Position numbers and translations under genes: made by a program
The notes under the pieces: generated by a model
Database searches by the model: none
Seen by the model: the letters and a program-made list of their open reading frames with translations, nothing else
What the model was told of the DNA's origin: nothing
NCBI RefSeq assembly: GCF_014635705.1
Contig: NZ_BMDI01000001.1
Span: forward strand, 1,442,008 to 1,506,007
DNA from: Oxalicibacterium faecigallinarum
GTDB lineage: Bacteria > Pseudomonadota > Gammaproteobacteria > Burkholderiales > Burkholderiaceae_D
Direction of reading: 5' to 3'
Length of the DNA: 64,000 nt
In this document: positions 7,593 to 16,843 of the stretch, in pieces
How positions within the stretch are numbered: the stretch's first letter is position 1
How the letters are laid out: every line of letters begins with the position of its first letter

Positions 7593-8147
7593 TTACGAGG
7601 CTTTCCAGAAGATGTAGTCAGCCTGGTAGTTGACGGTTTCCTTGGCGCCGACCTTACCTGCATTGCAGACGGACGAAGGTGCCACACCACCTTTGGTCGC
7701 AACGCGCTGAATGTAGGTCACACCGGTCATTGCGCCCGATCCCATGGCAGGATTGGCTTTGACGAGCTGATAGGGGATATTGCCCGCGCCGGCTGGTGCA
7801 ACGGCCACTTGCGTTGCCGTCAGCTTGGAACCATCATTGCTTTCCCATGTTGCTGGTGGACCGTAGTACTTGCCGACCGACTTGCCGCTGCGGCTTGCAA
7901 GACCGGCATCCGGGCCACCGAACACCCATTCAAACTGGCCGGCAGCATCTTTCTTCGCCTTGCATTCGTACCAGATCGTGCCTTTGCCCACGGTTTCCAT
8001 CGACACCTTGTTACCAGCCGGAACTTGCACGGCGGTCGGCAGGCTATCCTGGGAAAAAGTCGGCATTGCAGATTTTTGCTCCATGCTGGAGCAGGCGGAA
8101 AGAGCAACAACGGCAGACATCAGCGCAACGGTGTGGATCGTTTTCAT
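7593..8147 (-). CDS. DUF3455 domain lipoprotein-like secreted protein
   Basis: A 184-residue protein with a lipoprotein signal (MKTIHTVALMSAVVALSAC, cleavage before Cys19) and a DUF3455 body rich in Gly and Trp: FEWVFGGPDAGL, YYGPPATWESNDGS, YIQRVATKGGVAP and a terminal ADYIFWKA. DUF3455 proteins often sit beside ECF sigma/anti-sigma pairs, as here, and may be members of that regulon. The biochemical function is unknown. Two GGATGCACG repeats lie 68-88 bases upstream of its start. Confidence 0.82.
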   Translation of the reverse strand: MKTIHTVALMSAVVALSACSSMEQKSAMPTFSQDSLPTAVQVPAGNKVSMETVGKGTIWYECKAKKDAAGQFEWVFGGPDAGLASRSGKSVGKYYGPPATWESNDGSKLTATQVAVAPAGAGNIPYQLVKANPAMGSGAMTGVTYIQRVATKGGVAPSSVCNAGKVGAKETVNYQADYIFWKAS

Positions 8148-8214
8148 GGCGTTTTCCTTATGTAGTTAATGAGAATCAACGGGCCTGAGCCTGCTGATAC
8201 CTGTACTACACACG

Positions 8215-8235
8215 GGATGCACGTTTGGATGCACG
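8215..8235 (-). promoter_or_regulatory. tandem GGATGCACG repeat upstream of the DUF3455 gene
   Basis: Two exact 9-base copies with a 3-base spacer. Read on the gene's strand they give two CGTGCATCC sites. CATCC-type sequences occur in the -35 elements of SigK-like ECF promoters, so this could be the recognition or activator site of the adjacent sigma factor. This is inferred; no transcription start is known. Confidence 0.35.
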
Positions 8236-8379
8236 ATTGCCAATTATTTTTTTGATAGCGCGTGAAATTTGAACAAATCACGGTTTTTTAGGGATGTCGG
8301 AAGCGCTGACTATGCAGGACAGGCTGATCAGGTCGCGCGGAACGCGCTGCCACATCGCGGCTATTCGTTTACCGCAGAC

Positions 8380-8407
8380 AAAAAAATAGCGGCCGTTAGG
8401 CGACCGC
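8380..8407 (-). terminator. terminator of metR
   Basis: On the minus strand GCGGTCG-CCTAA-CGGCCGC forms a 7-bp stem with one G-U pair and is followed by TATTTTTTT. It lies about 120 bases after the metR stop codon. Confidence 0.7.
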
Positions 8408-8528
8408 CGAGAGACTGCACATATAGATAGTTATCGATGCGAGAGTCTATTGATGTATGGCACATCCAACCATCCCATGAATAAGGTATTGACGTCCAAA
8501 ACCCTGGCAATGTGACCAATACGCAACG

Positions 8529-9428
8529 TCATGAATGCCGCTCCTGAGGAGACTGACGCGCCAGCTCGATGAAGGATGCCAGGTATTCCACCTCGATGTC
8601 CGCTTCTCGCATGCCGAGATGAATCTGTTTGGCGATCCCTGACTTGCCCAGACGCACGGCAGTCACGGCCATCCGTTCAGCATACTCCTCTGCCAACCAG
8701 CGTGGCAGCGCCGCGACGCCGCGACCGCTCTCGACCATCTGCAGCATGATGTCCGTGGTTTCCATCGTTTTGTGACGCGCGGGCGCGATACCGGCAGGCA
8801 TCAGAAACTGCGTGTAGACATCCAGACGATCCACGGCAACCGGATACGTGATCAGGACTTCATCGCTGAGCTGCGCAGGTTTGACATAGGGTTCACCAGC
8901 CAGCGGATGATCACGTGCGACGACCAGCACCTGTTCGTAATCAAACACCGGGATGAACTTCAGGCCAGGCTTGTTCAACGGATCCGGCGTGACGAGCAAA
9001 TCAATCTCATAGCCAAATAACGCGCCGATCCCGCCGAACTGGAATTTCTGTTTGACATCCACATCCACGTCCGGCCAATGCGCAAGATAAGGTGACACCA
9101 CCTTGAGCAGCCACTGATAGCAAGGATGGCATTCCATGCCGATACGCAGCGTACCGCGCTCGCCGGCCGCGTACTGCTTCATCCGCTCTTCTGCCAACAC
9201 GAATTGCGGTAGCAGGCGATTGGCCAGCACCAGCAAGGATTGGCCGGCTTGCGTCAGACGCAGGCTCTTGCCTTCGCGTATCCAGATATCCGTGCCCATT
9301 TGCTGTTCCAGCTTCTTGATGGCATGGCTCAGAGCAGATTGGGTCAGATGCAGCGATTGTGCCGCAGCGGTCAACGAACCGAGCTTGTTGACTTCATGAA
9401 TGATCGTGAGGTGGCTTCTTTCCAGCAT
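8529..9428 (-). CDS. metR: MetR, LysR-family regulator of methionine genes
   Basis: A 299-residue LysR-type regulator. The N-terminal winged helix-turn-helix is seen as HEVNKLGSLTAAAQSLHLTQSALSHAIKKLE, followed by a periplasmic-binding-like co-inducer domain (LRIGMECHPCYQWL, VTPDPLNKPGL). It matches MetR, which uses homocysteine as co-inducer to control metE and related genes. It is divergent from metE with a 102-base gap, the classic metR-metE arrangement. Confidence 0.92.
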   Translation of the reverse strand: MLERSHLTIIHEVNKLGSLTAAAQSLHLTQSALSHAIKKLEQQMGTDIWIREGKSLRLTQAGQSLLVLANRLLPQFVLAEERMKQYAAGERGTLRIGMECHPCYQWLLKVVSPYLAHWPDVDVDVKQKFQFGGIGALFGYEIDLLVTPDPLNKPGLKFIPVFDYEQVLVVARDHPLAGEPYVKPAQLSDEVLITYPVAVDRLDVYTQFLMPAGIAPARHKTMETTDIMLQMVESGRGVAALPRWLAEEYAERMAVTAVRLGKSGIAKQIHLGMREADIEVEYLASFIELARQSPQERHS

Positions 9429-9530
9429 GGCTATCCATGAATAAAAGTAATTGATTTATGAGAAATGACCATTTTACTTCACATACCATACTCCGTAACC
9501 TTGCTGGATTATTTTTGAGGAAGGTGCACG
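9429..9530. promoter_or_regulatory. metR-metE divergent control region
   Basis: An imperfect inverted repeat, CATGAAT ... ATTTATG (about 9435-9459), has the T-N11-A character of LysR-type sites. A perfect E. coli-type MetR box (TGAA-N5-TTCA) is not visible. A GAGGAAGG ribosome binding site precedes metE. The region is small enough that one bound MetR dimer could control both genes. Confidence 0.45.
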
Positions 9531-11822
9531 ATGGTCACGACACACAATCTTGGTTTTCCCCGCATTGGCGCCAAGCGTGAATTGAAATTTGCAGTCGAGT
9601 CTTACTGGAAAGGCGAAACCACACGCGATGCGTTGAAAGCCTTCGGCGCAGAACTGCGTCAACGTCACTGGCACGATCAGGCTGCACTGGATCTGGTGCC
9701 AGTCGGTGACTTTGCCTTCTATGATCAGATGCTGGACATGTCCTTCACGCTGGGCAACCTGCCGCAGCGCGTACAAGGCTTTCACGGCGACACGCTGGAC
9801 AACTACTTCCGCGTTGCACGCGGCCGTTCAGCCAAAGGCACGGAAGATCATGCTGCTTGCTGCGGCGGTGTTGCCGCCGGTGAGATGACCAAATGGTTTG
9901 ACACCAACTATCACTACATCGTCCCTGAATTTACCGCTGCGACCGAATTCAAGCTCGATGCCTCGCGTCTCCTGGAGCAACTGGCGGAAGCCAAGGCTCA
10001 AGGCGTCAAGGCCAAGCCTGTCATCGTCGGTCCGGTGACTTACCTCGCGCTGGGCAAGGCCAAGGATGACTCGAACAAGCTGGCTTTGTTGCCGCGTCTG
10101 ATTCCGGCTTATGCCGACTTGCTGACACAACTGGCGACGCAAGGTGTGGAATGGGTACAAATCGACGAGCCAATTCTGGTCACCGAACTGGCGGCGGACT
10201 GGCAGCAGGCATTCACCACCGCGTACGCGGCACTGGGTAACGGCAAAGTGAAATTGCTGCTGGCAACCTACTTTGGTCAGTTGCAGGACAATCTGGCGCT
10301 GGTGGCAAAACTGCCGGTCGCCGGGTTGCATCTCGATGCGATCAATGCACGTGATGAAGTCAGTGCCGTCATCGAGAAACTGCCTTCAGATCGAGTTATC
10401 TCGCTGGGTGTCATCAATGGTCGCAATATCTGGAAAACCGATCTGAACAGCGTACTGAACTGGCTCGAACCGGTTGCCAGACAACTGGGCGACCGCTTGT
10501 GGATTGCGCCGACCTGCTCGCTGCTGCACGTCCCTGTTGACCTGAACAGCGAGCAAAAGCTGGATGGCGACATTCGCTCCTGGCTGGCCTTTGCCATCCA
10601 GAAGCTGGCCGAACTCAAGGTCTTGGCACTGGCGCTGAACAATGGTCGTCAGGCAGTGACCGCCGAGCTTGCAGATAACCAGTCCGCGATCGATGCACGC
10701 CGCAACTCCCCACGCGTGAACAATCCGACCGTCAAGGCGGCAATCGCGGGCATCACAAAAGCGATGGGCGATCGCAAGAGCGGCTACGCACAACGCGCCC
10801 CGAAGCAGGCAGCGCAACTGAAATTGCCGGCTTATCCAACCACGACCATTGGCTCGTTCCCGCAAACGGCGGAAATCCGCCATGCACGTAGCGAATTCAA
10901 GGCAGGTCGTCTGAACGAAGCGGATTACGTCAAAGCCATGCAATCGGAAATTGCGCATAGTGTGCGCGAACAGGAAAAGCTCGGCCTCGATGTACTGGTA
11001 CATGGCGAATGCGAACGCAACGACATGGTCGAATACTTTGGCGAACAGCTCGATGGCTATGCGTTCAGCCAGTTTGGCTGGGTACAGTCCTACGGTTCGC
11101 GTTGTGTCAAACCCCCGATTCTGTTCGGCGACATCGCCCGGCCAAACGCGATGACGGTGGCATGGATCCGGTACGCGCAATCACTGACCAGCAAACCGAT
11201 GAAAGGCATGCTGACTGGGCCTGTGACGATGTTGAACTGGTCGTTCGTACGTGACGATCAGCCACGCTCGGTATCGTGCTATCAGCTCGCACTGGCGATT
11301 CGTGAAGAGGTGCTGGATCTTGAAAAAGCCGGTGTCAACGTGATCCAGATCGATGAGGCTGCACTGCGTGAAGGCTTGCCACTGCGCCAGTCGCAATGGA
11401 AGCAGTATCTGGACTGGGCCGTCGAATCCTTCCGTATCACGGCGAACGGCGCACAGGACGAAACGCAGATTCATACCCACATGTGCTATTCGGAATTCAA
11501 CGACATCATCGAGTCGATCGCCGATATGGATGCCGACGTCATCACGATCGAAACCTCGCGTTCTGATATGGAATTGCTCGATGCTTTCGAAAACTTCCAG
11601 TATCCGAACGAGATCGGTCCTGGTGTCTACGACATCCACTCGCCGAATATTCCGACAACGGAACACATGGTGAACCTGATGAAAAAGGCAGCAGAACGCG
11701 TACCGGCAGAACGCCTGTGGGTCAACCCGGACTGCGGCCTGAAAACGCGCGGCTGGGCAGAAGTAACGCCTGCCTTGACCAACATGGTTGCCGCCGCCAG
11801 GGAACTGCGCGCAGCGCACTGA
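9531..11822 (+). CDS. metE: cobalamin-independent methionine synthase MetE
   Basis: A 763-residue protein of the usual length for MetE (5-methyltetrahydropteroyltriglutamate-homocysteine methyltransferase). It has two similar barrel domains. The catalytic zinc ligands are visible in the second: His and Cys of THMCYSEF, Glu of [13 protein letters not shown], and Cys of [12 protein letters not shown]. The N-terminal folate-binding motif [15 protein letters not shown] starts at residue ~5. It transfers the methyl group of methyl-tetrahydrofolate directly to homocysteine. It is controlled by the divergent metR, and metF, which supplies the methyl donor, lies downstream. Confidence 0.97.
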   Translation: MVTTHNLGFPRIGAKRELKFAVESYWKGETTRDALKAFGAELRQRHWHDQAALDLVPVGDFAFYDQMLDMSFTLGNLPQRVQGFHGDTLDNYFRVARGRSAKGTEDHAACCGGVAAGEMTKWFDTNYHYIVPEFTAATEFKLDASRLLEQLAEAKAQGVKAKPVIVGPVTYLALGKAKDDSNKLALLPRLIPAYADLLTQLATQGVEWVQIDEPILVTELAADWQQAFTTAYAALGNGKVKLLLATYFGQLQDNLALVAKLPVAGLHLDAINARDEVSAVIEKLPSDRVISLGVINGRNIWKTDLNSVLNWLEPVARQLGDRLWIAPTCSLLHVPVDLNSEQKLDGDIRSWLAFAIQKLAELKVLALALNNGRQAVTAELADNQSAIDARRNSPRVNNPTVKAAIAGITKAMGDRKSGYAQRAPKQAAQLKLPAYPTTTIGSFPQTAEIRHARSEFKAGRLNEADYVKAMQSEIAHSVREQEKLGLDVLVHGECERNDMVEYFGEQLDGYAFSQFGWVQSYGSRCVKPPILFGDIARPNAMTVAWIRYAQSLTSKPMKGMLTGPVTMLNWSFVRDDQPRSVSCYQLALAIREEVLDLEKAGVNVIQIDEAALREGLPLRQSQWKQYLDWAVESFRITANGAQDETQIHTHMCYSEFNDIIESIADMDADVITIETSRSDMELLDAFENFQYPNEIGPGVYDIHSPNIPTTEHMVNLMKKAAERVPAERLWVNPDCGLKTRGWAEVTPALTNMVAAARELRAAH

Positions 11823-11863
11823 GCCATCGCACTATCATGCTTCAATTAGCCGAAGCGTGGCGC

Positions 11864-11894
11864 AAAATCCCGAAGAACGGACTTCGGGATTTTT
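11864..11894 (+). terminator. terminator after metE
   Basis: AAAATCCCGAAG and CTTCGGGATTTTT form a stem with a 6-base loop and T-tract 42 bases after the metE stop. It separates metE transcription from metF. Confidence 0.85.
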
Positions 11895-11912
11895 CACGTT
11901 CATCTTTCATAC

Positions 11913-11980
11913 CGTGCCTCAGTGCCGAACCCGCCACTGAGGCACGATAGCTTGGTCATTCCTGCAACCGCAGGATGACC
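11913..11980 (+). promoter_or_regulatory. two-hairpin leader upstream of metF
   Basis: Stem 1: CGTGCCTCAGTG / CACTGAGGCACG (12 bp, 11913-11924 and 11935-11946, 10-base loop). Stem 2: GGTCATTCCTGC / GCAGGATGACC (11954-11965 and 11970-11980, one bulged T, AACC loop). They lie between the metE terminator and the metF start at 11998. The first bases fit no S-box or SAH riboswitch consensus that I recognise, so this is a candidate cis-acting RNA. It may also mark the metF 5' leader only. Confidence 0.5.
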
Positions 11981-11997
11981 GTTGACAGGAAATCGTC

Positions 11998-12885
11998 ATG
12001 CAAGTCCCCGTCGCATCCTTGCCCAAGATCAGCTTTGAATTTTTCCCGCCCAAAACACCAGCAGGTGTCGGGAAGCTGCATGCCACCAGCGCCACACTCG
12101 CCGCGTGGCAACCCGAGTTTTTCTCCGTCACCTTTGGCGCGGGTGGCTCCACGCAGGCCGGCACACGCGATACGGTGTTCGCCCTGCAAGCGGCGGGTTA
12201 TGAGGCCGCTCCGCACCTCTCCTGCATCGGCAGCTCGGCAGAACAACTGCGCATCATTCTCGATGCCTACAAGACACAGGGCATCCGGCGCCTCGTCGCC
12301 TTGCGTGGCGATCTGCCAAGCGGTTATGGCGGCAAATCGGCCGGACAATTCCGGTACGCGAATGAACTGGTCAGCTTCATTCGTGCCGAGACGGGCGACT
12401 GGTTCAATATCGAAGTCGCCGCCTATCCGGAGATGCATCCACAAGCGCCCTCGCCCGATGACGATGTCGCCAATTTTGTGCGCAAGGCCAATGCCGGTGC
12501 CAATGCCGCCATCACGCAAGTGTTTTACAACACCGATGCCTACTTCCGCTTTGTTGATGAAGTACGTAAAGCCGGCTCCGATATACCCATCGTTCCCGGC
12601 ATCCTGCCGATCACCAATTACGCACAACTGATTCGCTTCACGGAAACCTGTGGGGCAGAAGTGCCGCGCTGGATGCAACGCAAGCTGGCGAGCTTTCACG
12701 ATGACACCGCCTCCCTGTGCGCATTCGGTACGGATGTCGTGACAGAAATATGCGATCGCCTGATTGCAGGCGGCGCACCCGGCCTGCACTTCTATACGAT
12801 GAATCAGTCCGCACCAACGCTTGCGATCCTGAACGCATTACGACCTGACATCACCCATGGTTCCCTTGTCGCGGTGGCAGCGTAA
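11998..12885 (+). CDS. metF: 5,10-methylenetetrahydrofolate reductase MetF
   Basis: A 295-residue TIM-barrel flavoenzyme of the usual length. Family motifs are ISFEFFPPKTP (about residues 11-21), FFSVTFGAGGST, ALRGDLPSGYG and ITQVFYN. It reduces methylene-THF to methyl-THF with FAD and NAD(P)H, feeding MetE encoded just upstream. GACAGGAAATCGTC before ATG 11998 supplies a modest ribosome binding site. It follows a strong metE terminator and its own two-hairpin leader, so it is probably transcribed separately. Confidence 0.95.
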   Translation: MQVPVASLPKISFEFFPPKTPAGVGKLHATSATLAAWQPEFFSVTFGAGGSTQAGTRDTVFALQAAGYEAAPHLSCIGSSAEQLRIILDAYKTQGIRRLVALRGDLPSGYGGKSAGQFRYANELVSFIRAETGDWFNIEVAAYPEMHPQAPSPDDDVANFVRKANAGANAAITQVFYNTDAYFRFVDEVRKAGSDIPIVPGILPITNYAQLIRFTETCGAEVPRWMQRKLASFHDDTASLCAFGTDVVTEICDRLIAGGAPGLHFYTMNQSAPTLAILNALRPDITHGSLVAVAA

Positions 12886-13005
12886 GACTTGGGCCACCTC
12901 GATCAGTCTGAGGCACATGCATGCTTCCCTTTTCCCTCATGAGAAAACGGACGTCACCAGACCGAAGTGCGATAATCCTCAATACTTTTTGACCGGTTAC
13001 ACACC

Positions 13006-13197
13006 ATGGATGACTTTTCGCCTACCTTGATCAAGACAGTCATTGCCTTATGCGCTATTGGATTAGGGCTTGTCGTATCGAAAAAGTCGCAAAGAAACTG
13101 GCTGGGATGGATTACCTTCTTCGTTATTTTCTTTAGCGCGATGTCGGCTCTGGAAACGATGGGCTTCATGACATCGTCTGCGGGGCAACGCAACTAA
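13006..13197 (+). CDS. small membrane protein of unknown function
   Basis: A 63-residue ORF with two predicted transmembrane helices (LIKTVIALCAIGLGLVVS and NWLGWITFFVIFFSAMSAL), joined by a short basic loop KKSQRN. This looks like a genuine small inner-membrane protein by composition. The Shine-Dalgarno sequence before ATG 13006 is poor and no family is recognised. It lies alone between metF and the small gene at 13330. Confidence 0.5.
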   Translation: MDDFSPTLIKTVIALCAIGLGLVVSKKSQRNWLGWITFFVIFFSAMSALETMGFMTSSAGQRN

Positions 13198-13255
13198 AAC
13201 CGACTGAGCTGCATTTTTTCTTAATTTTGCTTAAGGACGGAAGAAAAGCGCCTTT

Positions 13256-13280
13256 ATCCCATAAATAAGGTATGTACGTC
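13256..13280 (+). repeat. copy of the CCCATrAATwAGGTA motif
   Basis: ATCCCATAAATAAGGTATGT and 5 following bases match 8472-8496 at 22 of 25 positions. 44465-44484 matches at 18 of 20. This copy lies just upstream of the small gene at 13330. Confidence 0.45.
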
Positions 13281-13329
13281 AGATCACGTCGCGCCCACTA
13301 TGAATCCCTCTTCGGGAAGGACGTCCATC

Positions 13330-13662
13330 GTGATCCAGACCTTGTCTGCCTTATTTCTGATTTACCTGTGCTGGATCGCCGGTCGCTGGGCGGTCGCAGA
13401 GATACGGCGTCTGCGCTTGATTCGCAAGTATACCGACGACGACATTGCAGACCGCATCATGTTGCGATGCGTTTGGCTGGGCCAGACCGAACAGCAACTC
13501 TTCGACTCATTAGGAAAACCGCTGCGTGTCGTGTGCGTGAATGCAGGCAGTGGACATATGATTTACTCCTATGATGAACTGGGGACCGGACGCTACCGCA
13601 TGAACGTCCGTCTCGTGAACCGCCGTGTAGTCAGCTGTGAACATCATGGTTCGGTTCATTAG
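13330..13662 (+). CDS. hypothetical protein with N-terminal membrane helix
   Basis: A 110-residue protein from GTG 13330, which has a strong GGGAAGGA upstream. A longer frame begins at ATG 13300 without a ribosome binding site. The N-terminus is a membrane anchor (TLSALFLIYLCWIAGRWAVA), followed by a basic stretch. The body has a small domain with GQTEQQLFDSLGKPLRV and YSYDELGTGRYRMNVRLVNRRVVSCEH, reminiscent of small BamE/SmpA-like folds that monitor gene-number/peptide. No firm family is recognised. It is closed by a strong terminator shared with katE. Confidence 0.6.
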   Translation: MIQTLSALFLIYLCWIAGRWAVAEIRRLRLIRKYTDDDIADRIMLRCVWLGQTEQQLFDSLGKPLRVVCVNAGSGHMIYSYDELGTGRYRMNVRLVNRRVVSCEHHGSVH

Positions 13663-13667
13663 AAAAA

Positions 13668-13703
13668 GCGCTTGCTTCCGGATAGAAGACAAGCGCCGTT
13701 TTT
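13668..13703. terminator. bidirectional terminator between the hypothetical gene and katE
   Basis: GCGCTTG / CAAGCGC with an inner CTTC/GAAG pairing, flanked by AAAAA on the left and TTTTT on the right. It can end both converging transcripts. Confidence 0.8.
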
Positions 13704-13726
13704 AATGCCTATTTTTAGTACTTTTT

Positions 13727-16132
13727 TCAGACAAGCGGCGGGTCTGTTTCTCTCTCCAGCACTTTATGCTGACGAATCGCCGTCAGAAAGGCAGTCGATG
13801 CACTGTCAAGGGATTCACCACCAAGACCGATGATGCCCGGATCGGCATCGCCGTTCGGCAACGTCATCGGGATGGTCGCCTTTTCCAGTAGTGCAGCAGC
13901 CGAACCCAGCACAAGAATCGGCTTGCAGTGACGATACTGATCCTTGATAAACTCAATCACCTGTCCATCTTTCAGCAAGGCCGTCGTCGCATCTGCCCCA
14001 TCTGGAATGGCAACGGCGTCATACAACACCGATGGCCCCGCTTCCACAGAGATCTCGACATGCAGGGGCTTGCCCTTGTCGTCGGCAATCTGACCCAGAC
14101 TGCCGCCAACCAAACGCGGTACAGCCCCTGCTTCGACCAACGTTGCATACAGTGAGCGAACCATCTCGCCATCGCACCCTTCAGCCACCAGTATCGCGAT
14201 ACGACGCGTTTGAATATCCGGCGCAGGATACGCCATCATCGACAGCGCCGGGGATGCTTCGTAAGTGTGTGGTGGCAAAGGCGAGATATTCGGTGCCGCA
14301 GCCGGCAACGCAAATCCCAGCCCTTGTGCGACGCCTTGTGCCAGTTCCTCGTCCACATTGACCAGCAACGACACCACACGCTCGCGAATGGCCTGCGTTT
14401 GGACGCGGGTCAGTTCAAAACGGAAGGCCTTGATGATGTGACGTTTTTCCACCGGAGATTGCGACTGCCAGAACAGACGCGCCTGCGAATAATGATCAGC
14501 AAATTTTTCGGGCTTGCCTCGTACCTTGTCGCCTGCCACCTGCTCCGGCACACTGGTGAACCCTTGCATGCGTCCCGCCTGGAACGGACAACCGCCGCCC
14601 AGCGAGTTGGGCTCGTAGGACACCCGACCGCGCGCAATGGCTTGTCGATGCATACCATCACGCTGGTTGTTATGCACCTGCGCCAGCGGTGCATTGATCG
14701 GAATTTCGTGAAAATTGACGCCGCCCAGACGGCTGATCTGCGTATCAAGATACGAGTGAATCCTGCCTTGCAACAGAGGATCGTTGGTGAAATCGATACC
14801 TGGCACGATGTGCGCGGTACAAAATGCGACCTGTTCGGTTTCCGCGAAAAAATTATCCGGATTGCGATTCAAGACCAGCTTGCCTACCGGGATGATAGGC
14901 ACGAGCTCCTCCGGCACGATTTTGGTCGAGTCAAGGACATCAAATTCGAATGCCTCGGCCTGCTCTTCCGAAAAAACCTGCAGACCAAGTTCCCACTCCG
15001 GGTAGGCGCCCGCTTCGATGGCTTCCCACAAATCACGACGATGAAAATCAGGATCGGCGCCTGAAATCTTGACAGCCTCATCCCACGCCAGCGCGTGCGT
15101 ACCTGCTACCGGTGTCCAGTGAAATTTACAGAATACGGATTCACCCTCGGCATTGACCAGCCGGAACGTGTGCACACCAAAGCCTTGCATCATGCGATAG
15201 CTGCGTGGAATCGCACGATCCGACATCTGCCATAAAAGCATGTGCGTCGATTCCGGCATCAGCGAGACGAAATCCCAGTACGTATCATGTGCACTGGACG
15301 CTTGCGGCATGGCGAAATGCGGCTCCGGCTTTACTGCATGAACCAGATCGGGAAATTTCATTGCATCCTGAATGAAGAACACGGGAATATTGTTGCCAAC
15401 CAGATCCCAATTGCCTTCGTCGGTATAGAACTTGACGGCAAAACCGCGCACATCGCGCGCGGTATCGGTCGAACCGCGTTCACCGGCAACCGTCGAGAAA
15501 CGCACAAACACGGGCGTCTGTTTGCCATCTTCCGCAAAGGGGGCGGCGCGCGTCAGTGCCGTGAGTGCCTTATAGCATTCGAAATAGCCATGGGCCGCCG
15601 AGCCACGCGCATGCACGACGCGTTCCGGAATACGTTCATGATCAAAATGCGTCAGCTTCTCACGCAGGATAAAGTCTTCCATTGCGGTAGGACCGCGCAG
15701 GCTGGCCTTCAATGAATTCTGGTTGTCGGCGATCGCCACACCCTGATTCGTCGTCAAGGCTTGTCCGCTCGAATCGACGCGCGCACGGTCAAGCGACGTA
15801 ATTGTGGCGTTGGTGCCCAATGGCGGCACGCCTGCTCCGACCTTGTCGGATGGATTGCTTTCCGAGACGGTACTGCCCGTCACGGCCGGATGCGGCAACT
15901 TGACCTGATGACCGACTGGCGGATCGTAGGCAGCATCACCGATCTCACCAGGCTTGGCCGGATTGTTAGGCATTTTTTCGGCCACGCTCGCCGTACCCGC
16001 AATTTTTTTAAGTAAGTCAGATGGCAGTGCTGCCGGACCATTCGTGCCGGGTGGTGTACCACTGGAGGGACCTGCAACCGTGCTCATTACCGTACCGGCA
16101 TTTTCTGTTGTGCTTTTTTTGGTGGATGGCAT
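13727..16132 (-). CDS. katE: large-subunit monofunctional catalase (HPII/KatE type)
   Basis: An 801-residue clade 2 catalase. After a ~130-residue low-complexity N-terminal extension comes the catalase core ([25 protein letters not shown] with the active-site His, [15 protein letters not shown], heme-ligand Tyr in [12 protein letters not shown]), then a C-terminal DJ-1/PfpI-like domain ([14 protein letters not shown]). It decomposes hydrogen peroxide to water and oxygen. ATG 16132 is chosen over 16171 because AGGAAAG lies 5 bases upstream. It is the last gene of a leftward run beginning with ku at 21262. Confidence 0.95.
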   Translation of the reverse strand: MPSTKKSTTENAGTVMSTVAGPSSGTPPGTNGPAALPSDLLKKIAGTASVAEKMPNNPAKPGEIGDAAYDPPVGHQVKLPHPAVTGSTVSESNPSDKVGAGVPPLGTNATITSLDRARVDSSGQALTTNQGVAIADNQNSLKASLRGPTAMEDFILREKLTHFDHERIPERVVHARGSAAHGYFECYKALTALTRAAPFAEDGKQTPVFVRFSTVAGERGSTDTARDVRGFAVKFYTDEGNWDLVGNNIPVFFIQDAMKFPDLVHAVKPEPHFAMPQASSAHDTYWDFVSLMPESTHMLLWQMSDRAIPRSYRMMQGFGVHTFRLVNAEGESVFCKFHWTPVAGTHALAWDEAVKISGADPDFHRRDLWEAIEAGAYPEWELGLQVFSEEQAEAFEFDVLDSTKIVPEELVPIIPVGKLVLNRNPDNFFAETEQVAFCTAHIVPGIDFTNDPLLQGRIHSYLDTQISRLGGVNFHEIPINAPLAQVHNNQRDGMHRQAIARGRVSYEPNSLGGGCPFQAGRMQGFTSVPEQVAGDKVRGKPEKFADHYSQARLFWQSQSPVEKRHIIKAFRFELTRVQTQAIRERVVSLLVNVDEELAQGVAQGLGFALPAAAPNISPLPPHTYEASPALSMMAYPAPDIQTRRIAILVAEGCDGEMVRSLYATLVEAGAVPRLVGGSLGQIADDKGKPLHVEISVEAGPSVLYDAVAIPDGADATTALLKDGQVIEFIKDQYRHCKPILVLGSAAALLEKATIPMTLPNGDADPGIIGLGGESLDSASTAFLTAIRQHKVLERETDPPLV

Positions 16133-16307
16133 TTTGGCTTTCCTAAAGAATGTGGTCCCCTGCCAATGCAAGGGTGTAGCAAGAATAGGAAAAGGCTGGC
16201 TGACTGCCTATCAGTGAAACGATGCTATATGCGTAGGAATAAACGTTAGACGCGTGATGCTTTCAAGCATGTATCGTTCGTTGCTTGCATGAGATGACCA
16301 TGAATCT

Positions 16308-16811
16308 TCAGACGGCGTCGACAGATTTGCCGTAATAATCAGGAATGCGCTCAAGCGCGAATTGCGTCGCGGCCTGACGTACCTGGTTTCTATCTCCGGA
16401 AAAATGCGTTTTCTCCGAGTAGGTATGTATGCCGCTTTCGTTCTTGAAGATCCATGCCAGGCAGACAGTGCCAACCGGCTCTTGACCATCGCCAGAAGAT
16501 GGGCCCGCGACGCCGGTTGTCGCGATCGCGAGATTCGCGTTTGAAATGCGCAAGGCGCCGCGCGCCATGGCACACGCCACTTCTTCGCTCGTCAGTCCAT
16601 ACTGATCGATGAGCGCCTCTTCGACGCCCAAGGCGTCGATCTTTGCCTCTTCGGAATAGGTCACATAGGCTGCTTCCAGCCAGGCACCACAGCCGGAGGG
16701 TTCTGCCAGCGTCGAAGCGAGCAGGCCGGCGGTACAGGATTCGGCCGTGACAATTCGCAAGTTGTTCTGTTTCAGGTAACGGACGATGTCGTCGAGCGAT
16801 GGCGCGTTCAT
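16308..16811 (-). CDS. pncC: nicotinamide-nucleotide amidase (CinA C-terminal domain, PncC)
   Basis: A 167-residue stand-alone CinA C-terminal domain: TAESCTAGLLASTLAEPSGCGAW at the N-terminus and IATTGVAGPSSGDGQEPVGTVCLAW near 100. PncC deamidates nicotinamide mononucleotide (NMN) to nicotinate mononucleotide. The NMN comes largely from the NAD-dependent DNA ligase. ATG 16811 is preferred because AGG lies 6 bases upstream. The gene lies 32 bases downstream of nadE, which completes NAD resynthesis, in the same gene run as ku and ligD. Confidence 0.88.
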   Translation of the reverse strand: MNAPSLDDIVRYLKQNNLRIVTAESCTAGLLASTLAEPSGCGAWLEAAYVTYSEEAKIDALGVEEALIDQYGLTSEEVACAMARGALRISNANLAIATTGVAGPSSGDGQEPVGTVCLAWIFKNESGIHTYSEKTHFSGDRNQVRQAATQFALERIPDYYGKSVDAV

Positions 16812-16843
16812 GGAAAACCTCAAGGAGAGCTTGGTACTCGCAA

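Larger units (their letters stand above)
8148..8528. other. 381-base intergenic region between DUF3455 and metR genes
   Basis: No convincing gene. It holds a tandem repeat of GGATGCACG (8215-8223 and 8227-8235, period 12) upstream of the DUF3455 gene, a terminator-like hairpin (8380-8407), and one copy of a motif that recurs at 13256 and 44465 (ATCCCATGAATAAGG..., 8472-8496). Confidence 0.6.

Noticed and set aside
9435-9459. possible MetR box between metR and metE
   Set aside because: Only an imperfect inverted repeat is visible; it does not fit the TGAA-N5-TTCA consensus, so it is listed as a weak control region only.
11913-11980. SAM or SAH riboswitch upstream of metF
   Set aside because: The two stems lack the conserved single-stranded bases of those riboswitch classes as I know them.
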